NCBI RefSeq assembly: GCF_016654015.1
Contig: NZ_JAEPWM010000016.1
Location: forward strand, 1-61,595
Origin: Ramlibacter ginsenosidimutans
Lineage (GTDB): Bacteria; Pseudomonadota; Gammaproteobacteria; Burkholderiales; Burkholderiaceae_C
Direction: 5' to 3'
Length of the DNA stretch: 61,595 nt
Part shown: positions 51,662 through 59,729 of the stretch, one piece after another
Numbering within the stretch: the first letter of the stretch is position 1
Layout: every line of letters starts with the position of its first letter
The notes under the pieces: generated by a model
Told to the model about the DNA's origin: nothing
The model's input: only the letters and a program-made list of their open reading frames with translations
Database searches by the model: none
Translations under genes and position numbers: made by a program

Positions 51662-52870
51662 ATGTCGAACGCCAGCCCGGAACCGGGCGCAGCCCGGGAC
51701 CGTGCGGAGATCGAGGCCTTGCTCGATCGCATCGCCAAACGGGTGAAGGAACTCAAGACCTTCGACGCCGCGGGCATCCAGGACCGCTGGGACTCGCGGC
51801 TGGAGGTCGTGCAGAAGAACGTCAACAAGCTCGTGGCGGAGGCCTTCGGCCGCGGCAGCGAGTCGTACCGGCAGCACGCGATCGGGCCGCTGGACGCGGG
51901 CCTGGACGACAACCTGGGCGACCGCTACACGACGGAGGAATTCCACGCCGAGATCCGCAAGGCCGCCGCGGCCGCCGCCGCCCGGCTGCAGGCGGTGGCG
52001 CAGATCCTGACAGAGTGGCGTGACGAGCCGCAGGCCGTGCCAGCGGCCGAGGCGGCCGAGCCCGCGCCGGCGCCGGCGCCCGCACCGACGCCCGCACCGA
52101 CGCCCGCGCCGACGCCTGCCCCGACGCGTGCGCCGACGCCTGCACCGACGCCCGCACCGACGCCTGCGCCGACGCCTGCGCCGACGCCTGCACCGACGCC
52201 TGCACCGACGCCTGCACCGACGCCTGCACCGACGCCCGCACCGACGCCCGCACCGACGCCCGCACCGACGCCTGCGCCGACGCCTGCGCCGAAACCCGCA
52301 CCGAAACCCGCGCCGACGCCGGCACCAACGCCGGGGCCGACACCTGCACCAACGCCTGCGCCGAAACCCGCGCCAACGCCGGCGCCAACGCCGGCACCAA
52401 CGCCGGCACCAACGCCGGCGCCATCGTCGGCACCAACGCGTGCACCCGCCGCCGCCGCCTCCGTCCCGGTCGCTGCGCCTGCCGTCTCGCCATCCTCGTC
52501 CACCCCGCGCGTGGCGCTCGTCTGCGGCGCGGGCGACGGCGCCCTGGCCATCACCGCCTTCCTCAAGCGCCTGGGGATGTCCGTGGTCAGCATCGGGGCC
52601 GGCGGGGCGACCTCGGCCGCAGCGCTGGAGCCCTTGCGGTCCGTGGACTTCGCCGTGCTCGCGCACCCGGACCGGCCGCTGGAAGCCGGGTTCCTGCTCG
52701 GCGCGCTCGGAGCGTCCCGGGTGTGCCTGCTGCTCGCCGGCCCATCCGCTACGCCGGAGCTCGAGGCGCTCACGCGCATCAACTTCGACGGGAGCGGCGT
52801 GTGGAAACTCCTGCTCGCGCGCGAGCTCAGGCAGGCGGGCCTGCCGGTCGACCTGAACCTGGCCTTGTGA
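51662..52870 (+). CDS. TIR-like nucleotide-binding-domain protein with Ala-Pro-Thr-Pro linker
   Basis: A 402-residue protein in three parts. Residues 1-120 are a helical domain (IAKRVKELKTFDAAGIQDRW, FGRGSESYRQHAIGPLD) like the N-terminus of TIR-like nucleotide-binding proteins. Residues 133-282 are almost pure APTP repeat. Residues 283-402 (RVALVCGAGDGALAITAFLKRLG ... LEAGFLLGALGASRVCLLL ... GVWKLLLARELRQAGLPVDL) follow the PF10137-type TIR-like fold. The segment that normally holds RARQN is shortened, and the position of the usual catalytic Glu appears to be Ala. It may be an inactive or diverged immune NADase. Confidence 0.7.
   Translation: MSNASPEPGAARDRAEIEALLDRIAKRVKELKTFDAAGIQDRWDSRLEVVQKNVNKLVAEAFGRGSESYRQHAIGPLDAGLDDNLGDRYTTEEFHAEIRKAAAAAAARLQAVAQILTEWRDEPQAVPAAEAAEPAPAPAPAPTPAPTPAPTPAPTRAPTPAPTPAPTPAPTPAPTPAPTPAPTPAPTPAPTPAPTPAPTPAPTPAPTPAPKPAPKPAPTPAPTPGPTPAPTPAPKPAPTPAPTPAPTPAPTPAPSSAPTRAPAAAASVPVAAPAVSPSSSTPRVALVCGAGDGALAITAFLKRLGMSVVSIGAGGATSAAALEPLRSVDFAVLAHPDRPLEAGFLLGALGASRVCLLLAGPSATPELEALTRINFDGSGVWKLLLARELRQAGLPVDLNLAL
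52058..52440 (+). repeat. 12-bp minisatellite encoding Ala-Pro-Thr-Pro
   Basis: Tandem 12-bp units of the form GC(N)CC(N)ACGCC(Y) encode about 30 APTP tetrapeptides with some AP and KP variants. The array varies at wobble positions and contains a few codon changes (ACC-ACG, AAA, CGT). Length variation by slippage is likely. It is not a CRISPR array. Confidence 0.85.
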
Positions 52871-52969
52871 GCCAGGCCGCATTCTTTCCTTGCCGGTTCA
52901 CAATGGGATGAATTCCCGGATGTCCTTTCCTGCGCCGCCGTCCTAAAGTGGCTCGCGAAAGGACATCCC

Positions 52970-54040
52970 ATGAAGACCTACAAGATCGCCTGCATCCCGG
53001 GTGACGGCATCGGCAAGGAAGTGATTCCCGCGGGGCAGGAGGTGCTGCAGGCCCTCGCTGCGGCGGGCCCGGACTTCCGCTTCGAGTTCAGCAGCTTCGG
53101 CTGGGGCGGCGACTGGTACCGCGCGCACGGCCGGATGATGCCCGACGATGGCCTGGCCCAGATCCGCGACGTCGACGCCATCCTGTTCGGCTCCGCCGGC
53201 GACCCGCAGATCCCGGACCACGTCACGCTGTGGGGCCTGCGGCTGAAGATCTGCCAGGGCTTCGACCAGTACGCCAACGTGCGGCCCACGCGCATCCTGC
53301 CCGGCATCGACGCGCCGCTGAAGCGCTGCACGCCGCGCGATTTGGACTGGGTCATCGTGCGCGAGAACTCCGAGGGCGAATACGCCGGTGTCGGCGGCCG
53401 CGTGCACCAGGGCCACCCGATCGAAGTGGCGACCGACGTGAGCATCCTCACGCGCGCCGGCGTCGAGCGCATCATGCGCTTCGCGTTCAAGCTGGCGCAG
53501 TCGCGCCCGCGCAAGCAGCTCACCGTCGTCACCAAGTCGAACGCGCAACGCCACGGCATGGTGATGTGGGACGAGATCGCGCTGCAGATCAGCAAGGAGT
53601 TCCCCGACGTGAAGTGGGACAAGGAACTCGTCGACGCCTGCACGGCGCGCATGGTGAATCGTCCCGCCTCGCTCGACACCCTGGTGGCGACCAACCTGCA
53701 TGCCGACGTGCTCAGCGACCTGGCGGCCGCACTGGCCGGCAGCCTGGGCATCGCGCCCACCGGCAACATCGACCCCGAGCGCCGCTACCCCAGCATGTTC
53801 GAGCCGATCCACGGCTCCGCCTTCGACATCATGGGCAAGGGCCTTGCCAATCCGGTCGGCACCTTCTGGAGCTGCGTGATGCTGCTGGAGCACCTGGGCG
53901 AGCGGGAGACGGCCGCCCGGCTGATGAAGGCCATCGAGGAGGTCACGGCCGACACCAGGCTGCACACCGGTGACCTCGGTGGCAAGGCGAAGACCGCCGA
54001 CGTCACTGCCGCCGTCTGCCAGCGCCTGAAGAATCGTTGA
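52970..54040 (+). CDS. ttuC: Tartrate/D-malate dehydrogenase (TtuC/DmlA family)
   Basis: A 356-residue beta-decarboxylating dehydrogenase. IACIPGDGIGKEVIPAG, GSAGDPQIPDHVTLWGLRLKICQGFDQYANVRP, VIVRENSEGEYAGVGG, KSNAQRHGMVMWDE and EPIHGSAFDIMGKGLANPVG match the TtuC/DmlA branch rather than LeuB or Icd. It oxidises tartrate or D-malate with NAD and Mn2+. A Bug receptor follows 34 bases downstream and probably captures the substrate. Confidence 0.9.
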   Translation: MKTYKIACIPGDGIGKEVIPAGQEVLQALAAAGPDFRFEFSSFGWGGDWYRAHGRMMPDDGLAQIRDVDAILFGSAGDPQIPDHVTLWGLRLKICQGFDQYANVRPTRILPGIDAPLKRCTPRDLDWVIVRENSEGEYAGVGGRVHQGHPIEVATDVSILTRAGVERIMRFAFKLAQSRPRKQLTVVTKSNAQRHGMVMWDEIALQISKEFPDVKWDKELVDACTARMVNRPASLDTLVATNLHADVLSDLAAALAGSLGIAPTGNIDPERRYPSMFEPIHGSAFDIMGKGLANPVGTFWSCVMLLEHLGERETAARLMKAIEEVTADTRLHTGDLGGKAKTADVTAAVCQRLKNR

Positions 54041-54074
54041 TCCCTTCCGCCGTCCACAACAAAGGAGACATCGC

Positions 54075-55028
54075 ATGAAACGCATCCTGTCCCTGCTTGC
54101 CTGCGCACTTGCGGCGCCGCTCGCGCTGGCGCAGTCCGTGAGTTGCCCGGACAAGAACATCCAGTACTGGCAGGCCTTCCCGCCCGGAGGCGAATCGGAC
54201 GTGTCCGCGCGCCACCAGCAGCTGCTGATGCACAAGAAGTGCCCGGGCATCGAGACGGTCGTGCAGTACAAGGCCGGCGCCGGCGGTGCGTTGATGTGGA
54301 CCGAGATGAACCGGCTGCCCGGCGACGGCCTCAACGTCGTGGGCGTGAACCTGCCGCACATCGTGTTCCAGCCGATCCAGGGCGACGTGCAGTACAAGAC
54401 CGCCGACGTGACGCCGGTGTTCTGGTTCCACTTCACGCCCGACATCCTGGTGGTGAGCAACAAGACCAACATCCACAACTTCCAGGAGTTCCTCGCCGCG
54501 GCCAAGGCGAACCCGGGCAAGCTGAGCCTCGCGGGCTCGGGCCAGTACTCGGCCAACCATGCGGCGCACGAGCGCCTGGACGCCGCCTTCAACATCAAGA
54601 CGCTGTACGTCCCGTTCAAGGGCACGGGAGATCTCGCGGCGTCCGTCATGGGCGGCCAGGTCGACGGCGCGATGACGTACACGCCGTTCGCGATCGCCAA
54701 CAAGGACAGGGTGCGGCCGATCGCGGTGGCGATGGATCATCGTCATCCGTTGATGCCCGACGTGCCGACGTTCAAGGAGCTAGGCGTCGACTGGGTCGAC
54801 GGTGCCTACCGCGGCATCGGCGTGCCCAAGTCCACGCCGCCGGAGGCGCGCAAGCGCCTGTCGGACCTGTGGCGCGCGCTGAACACCGATCCGGAGATGA
54901 AGGAGCTGGCGGCGAAGAGCGGCTTCGAGCTGATCAATGTCGGTGTCGAGGAAATGGACGGCTTCATGGCGACCAAGACGAAGCTGTACACGGAAGGCGC
55001 GGCGCGCATGGGGTTGGGGAAGAAGTAG
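54075..55028 (+). CDS. Bug-family substrate-binding protein, tartrate-linked
   Basis: A 317-residue periplasmic receptor. The signal peptide ILSLLACALAAPLALAQ is followed by SCPDKNIQYWQAFPPGGESDVSAR, a Bug signature variant (W-Q-A-F-P-P-G-G-E). SLAGSGQYSANHAAHERL and VPFKGTGDLAASVMGGQVDG follow. GGAG 7 nt before the ATG supports the start. It is co-transcribed with ttuC, and no TctAB is present. Confidence 0.87.
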   Translation: MKRILSLLACALAAPLALAQSVSCPDKNIQYWQAFPPGGESDVSARHQQLLMHKKCPGIETVVQYKAGAGGALMWTEMNRLPGDGLNVVGVNLPHIVFQPIQGDVQYKTADVTPVFWFHFTPDILVVSNKTNIHNFQEFLAAAKANPGKLSLAGSGQYSANHAAHERLDAAFNIKTLYVPFKGTGDLAASVMGGQVDGAMTYTPFAIANKDRVRPIAVAMDHRHPLMPDVPTFKELGVDWVDGAYRGIGVPKSTPPEARKRLSDLWRALNTDPEMKELAAKSGFELINVGVEEMDGFMATKTKLYTEGAARMGLGKK

Positions 55029-55077
55029 GGGTCTTCCGCCGATCGCCGGAGGCACGAATCCGTCGCCTCTTCGGGGT

Positions 55078-55516
55078 GCGGGGGCGTCGCGGCAGGCGGC
55101 GTGCGGTGCAGGCCCGCTGGGCATCGGTCGGCGGCTGCGCGCGCCGACTCCCCTGGAAGCCGGTCCGGGCGGCGTCGCGCGGCACAACTCGCAGAGAGTT
55201 TGCCCGCTGGTCGCGGTCAAACTCTCTGCTCGGACAAGTGCCGCGGTAGCATGAAACGTACGCGCGGTTCGATACGCTACGCTCTCGTAACCGCGCTCCG
55301 CCGCCCGGACCGGCTTCCAGGCGATGCCCTTCATGCGGGCCTGCACCGCACGCCGCCTGCCGCGACGATGGACAGTGTGGCCCCTGCGGGGAAGACTCAC
55401 GGGCCGTTGCGCTCGTAGGCTGGCGGTGAGCAACGCGAACCCCAGCGATCCAGCGTAGCGCAGCGAGCTGGGGTTCGCCTGCGGCTCACCACCAGCCTAC
55501 GGTTTGCGCTTCAACC
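55078..55516. repeat. Composite repeat element with nested inverted repeats, copy B
   Basis: Near-identical to 25764-26218. The outer 32-bp inverted repeat (55085-55116 and 55336-55367) and the inner and central hairpins are all preserved. It ends in the REP-like hairpin at 55415-55500. It lies directly after a Bug gene and holds no convincing coding sequence. A further hairpin (ACGGCGCC...GGCGCCGT, 55581-55605) lies before the isochorismatase gene. Confidence 0.85.
55415..55500. repeat. REP-like palindromic hairpin, copy 4
   Basis: Reverse orientation of the unit at 75-159. It has the same arms as copy 3 and ends composite repeat copy B. Confidence 0.85.
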
Positions 55517-55619
55517 GCCGCAACACTGTGCCCCCTCCGGAGAGCCCAACCCAAGCCGCTTTCCTACATTGCACAGCGCGACGGCGCCCTAGCATGGGGC
55601 GCCGTTCGCATTGCAGCCC

Positions 55620-56186
55620 ATGAAACCGGCCAAGGTCCCTCGCAGCCCGCGCGTCCTGATCCTCATCGATTACATCAACCCGCTGAACTTCCCCGGCGCG
55701 GAGAAGCTGGCGCCGTCCGCGCTCGCCGCCGCCCGGGCCACGGTGCGGCTGCGCGAGCGGCTCGACGCGCGCAAGGTGGCGGTGGTCTACGCCAACGACA
55801 ACTACGGCGCCTGGACCTCCGACTTCCAGGCGCTGGTGGCGCAATGCTCCGAGCGCGACGACATCAGCGGCGAGATCGCGCGCATGCTGGCGCCGCGCCC
55901 CACCGACATCACGCTGCTCAAGCCGCGGCACTCGGCCTTCTTCTGCTCGGCGCTGGAACTGCTGCTGAAGGAGATGGGCGCGCGCGAGCTGATCCTCACC
56001 GGGCTGGCGACGGACATCTGCGTGCAGATGACGGCCGCCGATGCCTTCCTGCGCGGCTACGAGCAGGTGTGGGTGCCGCCGGATTGCACGGCGGCGGAGA
56101 CGACCAAGGCGAAGAACACCAGCATCGAGTACATGCGCGACGTGCTGAAGTGCGACGTGCGCTCGTCGCGCACCGCCGCGAAGTAG
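55620..56186 (+). CDS. Isochorismatase-family cysteine hydrolase
   Basis: A 188-residue hydrolase. The catalytic triad residues are an Asp in VLILIDYINPL, a Lys in LLKPRHSAFF and a Cys in GLATDICVQMTAADAFLRGY, with the cis-peptide before the cysteine typical of the family. Members hydrolyse isochorismate, nicotinamide, N-carbamoyl compounds or peroxyureidoacrylate. The substrate here is unknown. It stands alone between a composite repeat and the convergent LuxR-type gene. Confidence 0.86.
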   Translation: MKPAKVPRSPRVLILIDYINPLNFPGAEKLAPSALAAARATVRLRERLDARKVAVVYANDNYGAWTSDFQALVAQCSERDDISGEIARMLAPRPTDITLLKPRHSAFFCSALELLLKEMGARELILTGLATDICVQMTAADAFLRGYEQVWVPPDCTAAETTKAKNTSIEYMRDVLKCDVRSSRTAAK

Positions 56187-56189
56187 GCC

Positions 56190-59100
56190 TCACGGGCGGT
56201 CGCCTGCCGTGGGCCGGGCCAGCGCATTGCGCACCGCGAAGGCCGCCGCTTCCGTCCGGTTGCTGGACTCCGTCTTGCCGAGAATGCTGCGCACGTGGTT
56301 CGCCACGGTGTTGGGGCTGACGAAGAGCGTATCGGCGATCTGGCGGTTGCTCTTGCCCTCGGCCACCAGGCGAAGCACCTGCGCCTCGCGCTCGCTCAGG
56401 CCCGCTGGATACGAGTGCCGCTGCGGTGCAGGACCGGCCTGCTGGTGCAAGGCCGCTACCTGGGCCTGGAGCGCGCGCATGCCGAGCGCGGCCGCTTCCT
56501 CCGCCGCGGTGGCGAGGAGCGTCGCGGCCTCGCTGCGGTCGCCGCCGCGATTGCGCGCGAGCAGCATCGCCGCGTAGTGCCGGCGCGTGTGGGCGAGGGC
56601 GGGGCGTGCGCCCTGCTGCGCGTTGAAGGCGAGCGCCGCGGCGAAATGCTGTTCGGCCGCTTCCCAGCGCCGCTGCGTCGCCGCCAGCATGCCCAGCAGC
56701 ATGTCGGCCGCGCCGACGCACGCGATCGAGGTGCCGGCCAGCAGGTTGCGCCCGGCGTGCGGCCGCAGTCGTTCGTACAAGGGAGCCGCGCGTGCGGCGT
56801 CGCCGACGGCGCAGCAGACCTCCGCGAGGTAGGCCGTGCTGGCCATCCACACGCCGTCACGTGCGACGGCGGCGAAGTCCTCGCGGGCCAGCAGTTCGAA
56901 TTCCCGTCGCGCGTCGTCCAGTTGCCCGAGCTCCACGTACACCAGGGCCAGGCCCGGCCGCCACAGCTTGGCGTCCCCGCTGCCCTGCACGATCTGCCGC
57001 ACCACCGGCCCGAGTTCCGCGAGGCGTCCCTGTTCACGGCGCAGCGTGAACATCTGCACGCCGTGCACGCCCTTCGCATCCAGGCCCGGCATGCGCGCCC
57101 CGATGTCGAAGGTACGCCGGGCCAGGGGCTCGACCTCCGCGAACCGGCCCTCCAGCAGCGCGTGCATGGTGCGCATGCACGAGCCGACGTACAAGGGGAA
57201 GGGTTCGCGCAAGGCTTCCGCCGCCTTTTCGTAGTCAGCCATGCCGGAGTGCCACGCCGCCATGTCGCCCATCTCGAAATGGTCGAACAGCGTCCAGGCC
57301 GAGGCATCGACCTCGGCGGCGTGATCGCCTGCCTGCGCCGCGAGGCGGCGCGCCTCCTGCGCGGCGGCCATGCGCTCGGACCGGCGGTCGTGCTGCCAGC
57401 GCGCCGGCAGCATCGCGACCAGCGTGCGCGCCAGGATGCCCGGGTCGCCGCAGCGGCGCGCGCTCGCCAGCGCCTGCCCGTACACCTGCAGCGCCTGCGC
57501 TTCCTCGCCGCTGTAGATCAGCGCTCGGGCCAGCGCGCTCAGCAGCCGGGTCACGGTGGCGAGGTCGTCGGACGAGGTCACGGCCAGCGCCTCGCGCAAC
57601 CAGCGTGCCGCTGCCACGCCCGGCATGCCGGGACACCAGGTCGCCATCTCGAAGCCGAGCGCGGCGCGCGCGAGTTCTCCGGAGCGTTCCTCCTGCTGTG
57701 CGAGGCGCGCTGCCTGCTCGAAGGCCTGCTGCGCCAGCAGGTAGTCGCCGGCGCGCGTGTGCGCTTCGCCGAGTCCGTTGAGCAGCCGGCAGCGCAGCCC
57801 GGGCGCCCATCCACCGGCAGCTTCCATGCCCTGCAAGGCGAGCCGGTAGTAGCGCGCGGCTTCCTCGTGGGCGAACAGCCTGCTCGCCTGTTCGGCAGCG
57901 CGCAGCGCGAAGTCCACCGCCCGCGCCGCGTCGCCGCCGGGCAGCGCCGCACCGTGGTGCCAGGCCAGGGCCGACAGCACGCGCGGGCTCGCGTCGTCCA
58001 GCGCCTCCAGCGCCTGCGCGATGCGCAGGTGCAGCCGGCTGCGGCGCGGCGGGGCGATCTCCTCGTACAACGTGTCGCGAAAGAGGGCGTGGGCGAAGCG
58101 GTAGCGGCCCGGCTCGTCCAGCGTTTCCAGCACGCGCGCGCGCAAGGCCTCCTCCAGCGCGAGCAGGCAGGCGTCCTCGTCCTGCGCGTCCAGCACGCGC
58201 ACGAGCAGGGCGCTGTCGAAGTCGCGTCCGAGCGTCGCCGCCGTGGTGAGCACCTGGTTGGTGGACTCGGACAGGCGATTGAGCCGGCGGCCGATCACCT
58301 CCTTGATGCCTTCCGGAATGCGCTGCCGAGGGCGCGGCGCGCGCGCATCCGCCGGTGTGTCGAGCTGGCCTTCCTGCAGCAGCAGCCGCGTCATCTCCGC
58401 CACGAACAGCGGATGGCCTTCGGTGCGACCGTGCACCTCGTCCACCAGCGCCGGGGACACGGCCACGCCCGCCGCGCGCGCCATCATGCGCGCCGTGTGG
58501 GCGCGATCCACGCCGAGCAGCCGCAGCCGCTCGAAGCCGGGGCCGGAAGCCAGTTCGCCCAGGGTGCCCGAGAGCGGATGCTGGCGCGACAGTTCCATGT
58601 CGCGGTAGGTGATGAGCAGCAGCAGCCGCTGGCGTTGCAACTCCGGCGCGAGGAACTCGAGCAGCCGCAGCGAGGACGCGTCGGCCCAGTGCAGGTTGTC
58701 CAGCACCAGCAGCAGCGGCGCTTGCGCTGCCGCGTGCTTCCACACGCTCGCGATCGCCTCGAAGCGGCGGAAGCGCGCCTGCGGGGCATCCAGTGCACTC
58801 CCGGCCGCAGCCATGCGCGTGGGCAGGCGGTGCGCCTGTTCGGGCAGCAGGTCGGCCAGCGAGGTTGCCGTTGCTGGCGCCAGCGCCTGCAGTGCCGCGT
58901 CGTCCTGTCCGGCCATCCACGCCTGCAGCAGCTGTTGCCACGGCCAGTAAGGCGGCGCGCCCGGCTCTTCGTTGCAGCGGCCCCAGAACACGTGCATGCC
59001 GCGGGCGGCCGCGCGCCGCGCCACCTCCTGCGCCGTGTGCGTCTTGCCGATGCCGGGCTCCCCGCACAGCGCCACCGTGCCGCCGCTGCCCGCGATGGCC

Positions 59101-59267
59101 GCCAGCACGCGCTGCTCGACGAGCGCCAGCTCCCGCTCGCGTCCCGTCTCGGGTGCTCCCGCTGCGAGCGCGAGCTCCAGGGCCGCAGGCAGCGGCAGGC
59201 CGCAGGCGTCGCAGTAGCGCGCCTCGTCCCGCGCGAGGCGGCCGCAGCGGGGACAGGGCGGCGCCAC
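56190..59267 (-). CDS. Large LuxR-family ATPase regulator with N-terminal zinc ribbon
   Basis: A 1025-residue regulator of the LAL (MalT-like) type. It has a zinc ribbon at residues 5-23 (CPRCG...YCDACG), an AAA16 ATPase with Walker A GEPGIGKT (69-76) and Walker B LLLVLDNLHWAD, about 500 residues of TPR-like helical repeats, and a C-terminal LuxR helix-turn-helix in the last 65 residues (LSEREAQVLRLVAEGKSNRQIADTLFVSPNTVANHVRSIL). It should bind ATP and an unknown inducer. It lies 9 nt after a DUF4242 gene on the same strand and is divergent from an FAD oxidase. Confidence 0.88.
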   Translation of the reverse strand: MAPPCPRCGRLARDEARYCDACGLPLPAALELALAAGAPETGRERELALVEQRVLAAIAGSGGTVALCGEPGIGKTHTAQEVARRAAARGMHVFWGRCNEEPGAPPYWPWQQLLQAWMAGQDDAALQALAPATATSLADLLPEQAHRLPTRMAAAGSALDAPQARFRRFEAIASVWKHAAAQAPLLLVLDNLHWADASSLRLLEFLAPELQRQRLLLLITYRDMELSRQHPLSGTLGELASGPGFERLRLLGVDRAHTARMMARAAGVAVSPALVDEVHGRTEGHPLFVAEMTRLLLQEGQLDTPADARAPRPRQRIPEGIKEVIGRRLNRLSESTNQVLTTAATLGRDFDSALLVRVLDAQDEDACLLALEEALRARVLETLDEPGRYRFAHALFRDTLYEEIAPPRRSRLHLRIAQALEALDDASPRVLSALAWHHGAALPGGDAARAVDFALRAAEQASRLFAHEEAARYYRLALQGMEAAGGWAPGLRCRLLNGLGEAHTRAGDYLLAQQAFEQAARLAQQEERSGELARAALGFEMATWCPGMPGVAAARWLREALAVTSSDDLATVTRLLSALARALIYSGEEAQALQVYGQALASARRCGDPGILARTLVAMLPARWQHDRRSERMAAAQEARRLAAQAGDHAAEVDASAWTLFDHFEMGDMAAWHSGMADYEKAAEALREPFPLYVGSCMRTMHALLEGRFAEVEPLARRTFDIGARMPGLDAKGVHGVQMFTLRREQGRLAELGPVVRQIVQGSGDAKLWRPGLALVYVELGQLDDARREFELLAREDFAAVARDGVWMASTAYLAEVCCAVGDAARAAPLYERLRPHAGRNLLAGTSIACVGAADMLLGMLAATQRRWEAAEQHFAAALAFNAQQGARPALAHTRRHYAAMLLARNRGGDRSEAATLLATAAEEAAALGMRALQAQVAALHQQAGPAPQRHSYPAGLSEREAQVLRLVAEGKSNRQIADTLFVSPNTVANHVRSILGKTESSNRTEAAAFAVRNALARPTAGDRP

Positions 59268-59276
59268 GGCCCGTCC

Positions 59277-59534
59277 TCAACCGACGAGGTCGGGCTGCAC
59301 CTGCGTCACCTCGATGATCTTGTCGGCAGGCAGCTTCGCGCGCCGCGCGGCTTCGCGGATGGCTTCCGCGCTGGGCGCTTCGTAGAGGCAGTAGGTCTTG
59401 CGGCGGTCGGCGGAGAGGAAGGAGTAGAGCCAGTCCACCCCCGCTTCGGCGTTGACCGCCCGGATGTCGGCCACGCCTTGCGCATCGAGCTCGACCGCGC
59501 CGGGGAATTGCCGTTCGACGAGGAACAGGGGCAT
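59277..59534 (-). CDS. DUF4242 small protein
   Basis: An 85-residue protein. FLVERQFPGAVELDAQGVAD and WLYSFLSADRRKTYCLYEAPSAEAI are the DUF4242 signature; some members bind nickel. A very strong ribosome-binding site (AAGGAGG, 4 nt before the ATG) fixes the start at 59534. It probably forms a two-gene unit with the large LuxR regulator. Confidence 0.85.
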   Translation of the reverse strand: MPLFLVERQFPGAVELDAQGVADIRAVNAEAGVDWLYSFLSADRRKTYCLYEAPSAEAIREAARRAKLPADKIIEVTQVQPDLVG

Positions 59535-59606
59535 GGGGCCTCCTTGGACCGGGGGGCGGCGCCCTCCGAAGGGAAATTCTGCGAGCAAGCGCGGTGCAGG
59601 GTCAAC

Positions 59607-59622
59607 TGGTCAGACCTGACCA
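59607..59622. promoter_or_regulatory. Palindrome between DUF4242/LuxR and the FAD oxidase
   Basis: TGGTCAG-AC-CTGACCA is a perfect 7-bp inverted repeat, 73 bases before the DUF4242 ATG and 108 bases before the oxidase ATG. It is a plausible binding site for the divergently encoded regulator. Confidence 0.5.
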
Positions 59623-59729
59623 TTCGGGCGCGCCGGGAGCCCGCTGCAAATTGATCGAAGCTGTGGATGGTGGAACGTGGAGCCCCTTCCTAGAGTGCAT
59701 GCACCCCATCACCCCATCGAGGAGCTTCC

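Noticed and set aside
52058..52440. Possible CRISPR array
   Set aside because: Units are contiguous 12-mers without spacers and lie in frame within a coding sequence.
51925..52971. Long minus-strand frame with Gly-Ala-Gly-Val repeats
   Set aside because: It is the antisense shadow of the APTP minisatellite. It has no ribosome-binding site or family resemblance.
56295..59654. 1119-residue plus-strand frame
   Set aside because: It is antisense to the LuxR-type ATPase, with Arg/Gln/His-rich composition typical of shadow frames.
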